From assembly GCA_046349855.1 (NCBI GenBank), contig JAXMBM010000009.1, positions 62,001-126,000 on the forward strand: a stretch of DNA of 64,000 nt, read 5' to 3'. The position numbers were made by a program, and so were the translations under genes. The stretch's first letter is position 1. The number at the start of each line of letters is the position of its first letter. This stretch comes from CAIXSC01 sp046349855. GTDB lineage: Bacteria; Planctomycetota; Planctomycetia; Pirellulales; Pirellulaceae. The notes beneath the pieces were generated by a model, which was given only the letters and a program-made list of their open reading frames with translations, did not search any database and was not told the origin of the DNA. This document shows, one piece after another, positions 11,005 through 17,568 of the stretch.

Positions 11005-12765
11005 ATGGCCGCACTCGATCCCGCAACCGCCGAGTCGTCCGCGTGGCGGCGACTCCTGGCAGCGCTGGGGATCCCGGCCGAGCCGGCGGCGAGTCCGCAC
11101 GCCGCGCCTTGCAACCGTTCAAACACCGGGATTGCGGTCGAGATCCTCGATCTGACCGCGACCCCTGTGGCCGGCGACGTCGGTCCGGGCGTGGAACCCG
11201 ACCGTTCGGGCCGCCGGTTGCTGGACGACCTGATCGACGAATTCTCCGATGTGCTCGGCTGGGAGCCCAGCGCGTGCGGAGCGACGGTGCTGGCGTTTCA
11301 TCCACCTCGCGAATCGACCAGCTTCGCCTTCCGGGTCCTGGCTGCTCAAGGGCACCTGCTGCCCCTCCTCGCGGCCTATTTGCTGCGGCGTCATCATCTG
11401 CGTGTGTTGCCGGACCCGGGGGCTCCGTGGTGTCTGCCGTTCCGTTGGCCGGATCGTGCGACGCCGGACCAGGAACTCCGTTGGCGAACAGCGCTGCGCG
11501 ACGTCTGCGAAAAGGTCCGCGCCGGGGACTGGCCCGAGTTAAGTGCCCCGCTGCTGGATGGGCCAGCCTGCGAGGCAGACTCGCTCATCCGCTGCCACGC
11601 ACCGTCACGGCTGTGTGTCTTTGACGAACGGCGCTGGGTTCGTCAGCAGCAGCACCTCCCCCCGCGGCGTGTCGCCTGGCTGTGCCATCTGGTCGACGTC
11701 GACGATCTGACGCGCCAGGAACCGCGTCTGGTCGACTGGCCATTCGCACAGCGGGAGCGATTGCTGGAACGATTCACGCCGCTGGTCGGACCGGTCATCA
11801 TGAGCGGGGTGGACGTCCGGCCGCGCGCGGGCGAGCCCGTACGGCTGTATCCGATCCTCTTGCCATTTTCGTCGCGGATGGCTCGGCGGTGGCTGGACAC
11901 GCGCCGCTGGGACATACCGCGCGGCCTGATTCGCGAGGGACTTGACGTTGCTCATCAGCTGGGATGCTCGGTCGTCTCCCTGGGCCAGTACAACTCGATT
12001 CTCTCCCAGGACGGACGATGGGTCGTAGCGCACGATCAGGCCATCGGTGCGGACGGGCCACTCGGCTCGCTGCGGGTGTCGAGCGGCAACAGTTACACCG
12101 TCGCGCTGGCCGTGGCGGCGGTCGAACAGCAGTTGACGGCTCAGGGGCGGGAACCGTCCGAGTGCACACTGGCGGTCGCGGGTGCCCTGGGGAACATCGG
12201 TTCGATCTGCGTCCACCTGCTGGCTCCGCGATTTCGCCGAGTGTTGTTGCTGGGGAGTGGACGGAAGAGCGGACAACACCGGCTCGCGCGACTGGCCGCC
12301 ACGTTTCCCCACGCCACCGCGCTCGACGACCCGCGGTCACTGGTGTCGGCGGACGTCGTGGTATCGGCGGTCAGCGCGGACACACCGCCGTTCGGCGCGG
12401 AACACTTCGGACCGAGTGCTCTGGTATGCGATATTTCGGTTCCGCGGAGTGTGCGTGCCGACACCGCCGAACTGCGTCCCGATCTGCTGATTTTTCGTGG
12501 CGGCATCGGCCGCCTCCCGCATGGCGAGGACCTGGAGATCGCCAGCTATCCCTTGCCGCCCGGTCAGGTCTTCGGCTGCCTGGCGGAAGCCCTGCTGCTG
12601 GGCTGGGACGGGACGTCGAACGAGCACTATATCGGTCCGGTCACGGTGGAACGAGTGCAGCGGACGAGGGCCCTGGCCGAACAATTCGGGATGATCCCCG
12701 GAGAACTCAAACGCGACTGCGTGCTGGGGTCCGATGTGCGGGAGTCCGCCTATGACTCGGTGTGA
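11005..12765 (+). CDS. Acyl-ACP reductase-like protein (AAR family) with an extra N-terminal region
   Basis: From about residue 215 to the end the protein follows the layout of cyanobacterial long-chain acyl-ACP reductase. An N-terminal AAR part comes first, then SSGNSYTVALAV (compare STGNTHTAYV), the nucleotide-binding loop AGALGNIGSICVHLL (compare GATGDIGSAV), IFRGGIG, and GQVFGCLAEALLL. The last contains the Cys (residue 525) aligned with the acyl-thioester-forming Cys of FACFAEA in cyanobacterial enzymes. Known AARs reduce acyl-ACP or acyl-CoA to fatty aldehyde with NADPH. This protein (586 residues) is much longer than the roughly 340-residue norm; the first 200 or so residues are unassigned. 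ATG 11005 has GGAG nine bases upstream; GTG 10915 is an alternative start. It overlaps the next gene by 14 bases, implying coupled translation. Confidence 0.75.
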   Translation: MAALDPATAESSAWRRLLAALGIPAEPAASPHAAPCNRSNTGIAVEILDLTATPVAGDVGPGVEPDRSGRRLLDDLIDEFSDVLGWEPSACGATVLAFHPPRESTSFAFRVLAAQGHLLPLLAAYLLRRHHLRVLPDPGAPWCLPFRWPDRATPDQELRWRTALRDVCEKVRAGDWPELSAPLLDGPACEADSLIRCHAPSRLCVFDERRWVRQQQHLPPRRVAWLCHLVDVDDLTRQEPRLVDWPFAQRERLLERFTPLVGPVIMSGVDVRPRAGEPVRLYPILLPFSSRMARRWLDTRRWDIPRGLIREGLDVAHQLGCSVVSLGQYNSILSQDGRWVVAHDQAIGADGPLGSLRVSSGNSYTVALAVAAVEQQLTAQGREPSECTLAVAGALGNIGSICVHLLAPRFRRVLLLGSGRKSGQHRLARLAATFPHATALDDPRSLVSADVVVSAVSADTPPFGAEHFGPSALVCDISVPRSVRADTAELRPDLLIFRGGIGRLPHGEDLEIASYPLPPGQVFGCLAEALLLGWDGTSNEHYIGPVTVERVQRTRALAEQFGMIPGELKRDCVLGSDVRESAYDSV

Positions 12766-14920
12766 CGAGTCACTGACGGGCGGCCCTCGCGCGTCCGCCG
12801 CAACGACTCCGGCGGCGTCCGGCGGCAAAGCAGCGCGACTCGCCGCACTGCGGGCCGCGGGCTTTTCCGTGCCGCCGTTCGAGCTGGTCGACAACGACGA
12901 GGAACTGGCGCAGCAGGTCGCGCGTCTCGGCTTTCCCCTGGTCGTGCGTTCGTCCGCCACGGCGGAAGACGGTCAACGGGCCTCGTTCGCCGGCCAGCTG
13001 GCCAGCTTCCTCAACCTGCGCAGCCTGGAAGCCGTACGCCAGGCCGTGAGTGACTGCCGGGCGTCGCTGCACACCGACGCACTGCTGGGATATTGCCGGC
13101 GTCAGGGCATCGATCCGACCAGCCTGCGCATGCATCCGATCCTGCAGCGGATGATCGAGCCTCAGGTGGCGGGAGTGGCGTTTTCGTTGCACCCGACGAC
13201 GGGAGCCGACGAGGTGGTGGTCGAGGCGTGCGTGGGGTTGGCGGATGACCTGCTGGCCGGCCGCCAGCCTCCCCTGCCGCTCGACGATCCCCGGCTGGCC
13301 CCGCATCTGCCGGCGATCCGCGCCCTGGTGCGGCAGGTGCAGCGGCACTACGGCACTCCGCAGGACATTGAATTCGCCATCGATGGTCAGGGCATCCACC
13401 TGCTGCAGGCCCGGCCCATCACGCGGTGCGAGTTTATTTCCGAATCCAGCGAGTGGACCAACGCCAACTTTCGCGAGGGTGGCGTGTCGAGTTCCGTCTG
13501 CTCGCCGCTCATGTGGTCGCTGTACGAAATGATCTGGAGCGACTCGATCAAGCAGAGTCTGCGGGAGATTCGCCTGTTCCGGGACGACTTTGTGGCGGGG
13601 CAATTGTTCTTCGGACGGCCGTACTGGAACGTCGGCGCCGTGAAGGATGCCGTCGCCCAGTTGCCCGGCTTTCGCGAACGCGAATTCGACGGTGATCTGC
13701 ATATCGGGCCCACGTACGACGGGCCCGGCCGCACCACTCCCTGGAACTTCGGCACCCTATGCGGCGCGCTCCCGACCCTCGCCGCCCTTCCCGGATTCTT
13801 CCGTCGCCGCCAGCAGGAAGCAGAACGGTTGCTGGCCGAATTGCCGCAACTGGAAGCGAGCTGGGAACAGCGGTCACTGGGCCATCCGCAGGTCTGGGAG
13901 CAGATGATTGCCCAGGACTATCGTCGCGTGGAGGGGACGTATTTTCGCACGATCTATGCCCTGTCACTCGCCAAACTCGACTGGAAACATTGGTTCCCGG
14001 CCAGCGATTTCGCAGCCCTGGTCGCCGCTCTGCCACCGCTGAAACATCTGGCCCCCGTCCGGCGACTTCGCGCCATGCGGGCAGCGGCAGCGGTCGATGT
14101 GCCGGCGCTGCGGCGCGAATTCCGTCACCATTGCCGCTGGGGCATCGATATCCGGTATCCGCGGTGGGAGGAGGATGAGGAATTCGTGACGCGCTGGGCC
14201 ACCGCTTCACCAACCACGCCGGCCGTTGATCCGCGTCCCGCCTGGGAACAGACCTGCACCGACGAGCGACGCGCGCTCCCCTGGTGGCGCCGCGCCCACT
14301 GGGAACGCAAGCTGCGCCGCCTGCGGCATCTGGTCTGGTTGCGCGAGGAACTGCGAGATATCTCCAATCGACTCTACTATTGGCTGCGCCGACACGCGCT
14401 GGCCCTGGGCGAACGGCGTGGCCTGGGGACCGACGTGTTCTTTCAGACGTACCCGGAGGTCACCGCCGACGACCGCCACCACCTGGAAGAACGACGCGAT
14501 ACGTTCCTCCGTTTTCGCCACTTCACTCCGCCCCACGAAATCCGTCCACGACGTTCGAGTTCCCCAGCCCCCGAGCCAGGAGAACTCCGCGGCCTCGGCG
14601 CCAGTCGCGGCTGCGTCTCCGGTCCGACCTTCGTGGCGGAAAGCGTCGAACAGGCGCTGCACGCCCCCCCCGGGTCGATCCTGGTGTGCCCGTTCACCGA
14701 ACCCGGCTGGACTCCCGTACTCGACCGCGTCGCCGGTGTGATCACCGAGACGGGCGGCCAGCTGTCGCATGCGGCGGTCATCTGCCGCGAGTACGGCCTG
14801 CCCGCCGTCCTCGCCGTGCCCCACGTCCTGCGGCGTCTGCGGACCGGGATGCGCGTCGCCATCGACGGCAGCCGCGGGACAGTCCAGTTGCTCGCTGATC
14901 CACCGGCCCCGTCCGGCTGA
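12752..14920 (+). CDS. PEP-utilizing / rifampin-phosphotransferase-like dikinase (first copy)
   Basis: A 722-residue protein. The N-terminal ATP-grasp domain of the PPDK_N type has LVVRSSATAEDGQRASFAGQ (about residues 60-90) and ends with HLLQARPIT. A long middle region (about 225-600) has no motif I know. The C-terminal swivelling PEP-utilizers domain has GGQLSHAAVICREYGLP with the phosphorylatable His673. The PEP-binding TIM barrel of true PEP synthase or PPDK is absent. This layout matches rifampin phosphotransferase, in which ATP's beta-phosphate passes through the His to a hydroxyl acceptor bound by the middle domain. Given the neighbours, a lipid alcohol or carboxylate acceptor is an inference. 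ATG 12752 has GGAG (12741-12744) and overlaps the reductase stop. Confidence 0.8.
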   Translation: MTRCDESLTGGPRASAATTPAASGGKAARLAALRAAGFSVPPFELVDNDEELAQQVARLGFPLVVRSSATAEDGQRASFAGQLASFLNLRSLEAVRQAVSDCRASLHTDALLGYCRRQGIDPTSLRMHPILQRMIEPQVAGVAFSLHPTTGADEVVVEACVGLADDLLAGRQPPLPLDDPRLAPHLPAIRALVRQVQRHYGTPQDIEFAIDGQGIHLLQARPITRCEFISESSEWTNANFREGGVSSSVCSPLMWSLYEMIWSDSIKQSLREIRLFRDDFVAGQLFFGRPYWNVGAVKDAVAQLPGFREREFDGDLHIGPTYDGPGRTTPWNFGTLCGALPTLAALPGFFRRRQQEAERLLAELPQLEASWEQRSLGHPQVWEQMIAQDYRRVEGTYFRTIYALSLAKLDWKHWFPASDFAALVAALPPLKHLAPVRRLRAMRAAAAVDVPALRREFRHHCRWGIDIRYPRWEEDEEFVTRWATASPTTPAVDPRPAWEQTCTDERRALPWWRRAHWERKLRRLRHLVWLREELRDISNRLYYWLRRHALALGERRGLGTDVFFQTYPEVTADDRHHLEERRDTFLRFRHFTPPHEIRPRRSSSPAPEPGELRGLGASRGCVSGPTFVAESVEQALHAPPGSILVCPFTEPGWTPVLDRVAGVITETGGQLSHAAVICREYGLPAVLAVPHVLRRLRTGMRVAIDGSRGTVQLLADPPAPSG

Positions 14921-14980
14921 TAGTCCGTCCAGCCGATATTCCGTCCAGCCCTCCCATGATTGCCCGGTGGGAGCACCATC

Positions 14981-15044
14981 GAGCGGTGGCTCAGCCGAGC
15001 GGCGGCTCAGCCGAGCGGCGGCTCAGCCGAGCGGCGGCTCAGCC
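14981..15044. repeat. Four-copy 16-bp palindromic tandem repeat between convergent operons
   Basis: Copies of GAGCGG(T/C)GGCTCAGCC at 14981-14996, 14997-15012, 15013-15028 and 15029-15044, with a fifth partial copy running into the acyltransferase frame. Each junction creates the near-palindrome CGGCTCAGCCG, which can form small stems on either strand. The array fills the gap between the two converging lipid-cluster units and supplies the stop codon of the acyltransferase. Just upstream (14930-14955) a TTCCGTCCAGCC phrase is also duplicated. It could act as a bidirectional transcription-end structure. Confidence 0.85.
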
Positions 15045-15851
15045 GAGCGGCGGCCGCTTCCCTCCGTGCAGTTCGCCGTACCACTCGATGTAGGACGCGC
15101 GCACCTGATCGCGGTGTTCGGGAACCTGCTCGACGGTCCAGTTCGTCGTTGCGATCGGCGGGCGGAAGAACACGTCCACCGTTCCGGGCCGCACGGCGTA
15201 GAATTCGCCGGAGTCCCAGGGGCCCGGATCGACTTCGTTGGGAATCAGCACGTACATGGGCACGATCGGCACCTGCAGACTCGTCGCCAGATGGAACGCT
15301 CCCTTGTTAAAGCGCCAGACCTGCTGACCTTCGGGCGTGAGAAACACCGACTCGCCGGTCTCCCGCAGGATTCGATCGGCGCGCTGAAAGATCTGCGTCC
15401 GGCGTTCGGGGTACTTTTGTTTGACGGTCCAGAACATGCCGATCAGCCAACCGATCAAGGCCAGGGGAGGGATCATGCGCAGGAACCCGCTCATGAAGTA
15501 GCGAGTGTTGGGCAGTCCCAAGGCGATAATCACGGGTACATCGAGCGACGACGTATGGTTGGCGATGTAGACGACTTGCCCGGTGGGCCGCGGTCCGGAA
15601 TGGTGTTCGACAATCCGCACGCCATACAAACGCAACCCCAGCCGCGCTGCCGGACCGACGATCGTCTCGGCAATCCATCGCCGCGTGCGAAACAGGGTCA
15701 CGATCGCCACCAACAATCCCAGCAGGCCGGCCAGCGTGGCCAGCGTGAAACAGGCGATGGTCGCGGCGGCGATGCGCCCACGCTGGAGCCACGTCGCGGG
15801 GCGGCGCGGCTGGCGATAGTCGGTCCGCGCCTGTTCGCCCACCGCCGTCAT
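15039..15851 (-). CDS. PlsC-like 1-acylglycerol-3-phosphate O-acyltransferase family protein
   Basis: A 270-residue membrane-associated acyltransferase. Motif I is NHTSSLD with His99 and Asp104 (HX4D), the catalytic pair of the family. Motif III is represented by PEGQQ at 173-177 followed by RFNKGAF; the usual EGTR is changed to EGQQ. Two hydrophobic segments precede motif I (about 26-55). Family members acylate lysophosphatidate or related acceptors with acyl-ACP or acyl-CoA at the cytoplasmic membrane face. The start at 15851 overlaps the methyltransferase stop as ATGA, so the two are translationally coupled. It is the last gene of the minus-strand unit. The altered motif III suggests a different acceptor from ordinary lysophosphatidate, but that is inference. 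Confidence 0.83.
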   Translation of the reverse strand: MTAVGEQARTDYRQPRRPATWLQRGRIAAATIACFTLATLAGLLGLLVAIVTLFRTRRWIAETIVGPAARLGLRLYGVRIVEHHSGPRPTGQVVYIANHTSSLDVPVIIALGLPNTRYFMSGFLRMIPPLALIGWLIGMFWTVKQKYPERRTQIFQRADRILRETGESVFLTPEGQQVWRFNKGAFHLATSLQVPIVPMYVLIPNEVDPGPWDSGEFYAVRPGTVDVFFRPPIATTNWTVEQVPEHRDQVRASYIEWYGELHGGKRPPLG

Positions 15852-16795
15852 AGGGGCCTCCGACAGACCACGGTCTGCATGGCCAGATTCAGCCGCCGCT
15901 CGAACAGCAGCACTGGCCACAGGGCGACTTGCCCGAGGAAATAGGGATAGATGGCCAGTCCGAGATTCAGTCCGCGGCCGCGCAGCAGTTTGAACGCCGC
16001 TCCGGCAAACAGGTAGAAGTAGGGTGGAAACGCGCCGTACGGCAGGTAAGTCACGACCTCCAGCCCTGCCTTCTGCACGAACTTGAGCAGCATCTCCCGC
16101 GAATAGAGGACCGTATGTTGCGGTGCCTGCAGTCCCGGCCAGCGATTGCCATAGAGACGGAAGGTGACGCTGTCGAGTCGCGGGACTTCGATGACCAGTC
16201 GCCCTTCAGGCTTGAGCAGGCGCCGCGCGGTCGCCAGCGAACGCAGCGGGTCGTAGTCGTGCTCCAGAAAATGCCACATCGTGATCAGGTCGTAGGCCTG
16301 TTCCGGGCAGGCCTGCTCGTAAAACAACCCGCGATGGAATTCCACTTCCCGCAAGCTCGGCAGCTCCGACAAATCCTTGAAGTCGATTCCCTCCGCGCGC
16401 ACCGCATGACGCGCTTTGAGGCGCGCCAGAAATGTCCCGGCTCCACACCCCACGTCGAGCACTCGGCTGTGGCGCGTCAGCGTCACATAGCGCTGGACCA
16501 GTTCCTCCTTGTCCCGGTCGTGCTTGTCCATCCCGCGCTGATAGAACCGCGTCAGGATGCCCCACTGTGTCTTCTTGCGATGTGCGATGTACTCGTCGTC
16601 GTACCACGCTCCGATCTGATCCAGAGGAATCCGCGGCGACTGATACGCCAACCCGCACTGCTGGCAGGTAACGAAGCGGAAATTCCCCGGCTTGCCTGTG
16701 AGATCATCCTGCGCGATGACCAGTTCGCGACCGTCGGTGGAGCCGCAGTAATAACAGGCCACCGACTCGCTGGCGGCAGCATCCGGCGTCGACAT
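15848..16795 (-). CDS. Class I SAM-dependent methyltransferase with N-terminal zinc ribbon
   Basis: A 315-residue protein. Cys14-x-x-Cys17 and Cys44-x-x-Cys47 form a likely zinc ribbon. The SAM-binding motif I, VLDVGCGAG, begins at residue 112, followed by an acidic strand end and WHFLEHDYDP, the usual motif of the Methyltransf_11/23 type. A C-terminal stretch (about 255-305) is hydrophobic and suggests membrane association, which suits a lipid substrate. ATG 16795 was chosen over the longer frame because the zinc ribbon starts right after it. Upstream, 80 bases separate it from the UbiA-like gene; downstream it overlaps the acyltransferase start by four bases. The methyl acceptor is unknown; lipid headgroup or quinone-like substrates are both possible. 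Confidence 0.8.
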   Translation of the reverse strand: MSTPDAAASESVACYYCGSTDGRELVIAQDDLTGKPGNFRFVTCQQCGLAYQSPRIPLDQIGAWYDDEYIAHRKKTQWGILTRFYQRGMDKHDRDKEELVQRYVTLTRHSRVLDVGCGAGTFLARLKARHAVRAEGIDFKDLSELPSLREVEFHRGLFYEQACPEQAYDLITMWHFLEHDYDPLRSLATARRLLKPEGRLVIEVPRLDSVTFRLYGNRWPGLQAPQHTVLYSREMLLKFVQKAGLEVVTYLPYGAFPPYFYLFAGAAFKLLRGRGLNLGLAIYPYFLGQVALWPVLLFERRLNLAMQTVVCRRPL

Positions 16796-16875
16796 GGAAG
16801 TGCGGCCCTCGGCAGTATGCGTCGGCGAAACCCCCGGCAGAGCAACCGGGCGGCCGAATTCTAAACCATTCCACG

Positions 16876-17568
16876 TCACCCAGCCACCAAGCGCGTCAGC
16901 CCGGTCAGCAGCCCCCCTGCCAGCAGCAGACCGGCCACCACCGCACATGCGCTTGCCAGCCGGTTCCGCCGACAACGTTCGTCGTCGAAATACTCGTACA
17001 GGCAGAGTCCCAGGTAGAGCGCCGCCGGTCCCGCCCAATCACCGATGGCCAGCCCACCGGGGAAAGCCGCGGCCGAGCGGCTGGCGACGACCAGCGCCAG
17101 CACCGGATACTTGAGCAACACGACGTGGTAGTTCGCCGCGATCCCCCAGCCACCCGCACGCTCTCCCGCCGGCCGCAGGCGGTACCAGACCGCCAGCAGG
17201 ACGTACATTCCGACGAGGACGAAGATGCTGCTGGCCGGGCGGGTCAGCGCAACGAGCCCACACCCCAGCAACGCCACCCCGCCACCCAGCAGCAGAAAGG
17301 GCCTAACGTACGGCACCCGCACCATCAGCCGCTCGGGCGCCCGCTGAGCATCCACAGCTCGATCCTGCCAGTCATCCCAGACCCGCAGACTCAGAACGAA
17401 CAGCAGAGCCACCGTACCATCGAGGGCCAGCGCCCACACGGGCGGCCCCAGCGACGGCAGCGCTGCGACAACGATGGCCAGCGGCAGCACGACCGACACC
17501 CGGGGACGAAAACGTGTCGCCAGGTAGCGTCGCCAGAGGTCGGTCAGGGCACGGAGTCGCCGCATCAT
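16876..17568 (-). CDS. UbiA-like membrane prenyltransferase (divergent)
   Basis: A 230-residue integral membrane protein with about seven hydrophobic spans. The loop RVWDDWQDRAVDAQRAPER fits the first Asp-rich UbiA motif NDxxDxxxD, with Asp replacing Asn (Asp65, Asp66, Asp69, Asp73). YEYFDDER later in the protein could supply the second acidic site, though it does not match the usual DxxxD well. It is shorter than typical UbiA proteins (about 290 residues). Members join prenyl diphosphates to aromatic rings, heme or glycerol phosphate lipids. Beside a CarS-like gene, a glyceryl-phosphate prenyltransferase role is attractive but unproven. Its ATG at 17568 overlaps the stop of the upstream dikinase gene (ATGA), so translation is coupled. 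Confidence 0.65.
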   Translation of the reverse strand: MMRRLRALTDLWRRYLATRFRPRVSVVLPLAIVVAALPSLGPPVWALALDGTVALLFVLSLRVWDDWQDRAVDAQRAPERLMVRVPYVRPFLLLGGGVALLGCGLVALTRPASSIFVLVGMYVLLAVWYRLRPAGERAGGWGIAANYHVVLLKYPVLALVVASRSAAAFPGGLAIGDWAGPAALYLGLCLYEYFDDERCRRNRLASACAVVAGLLLAGGLLTGLTRLVAG

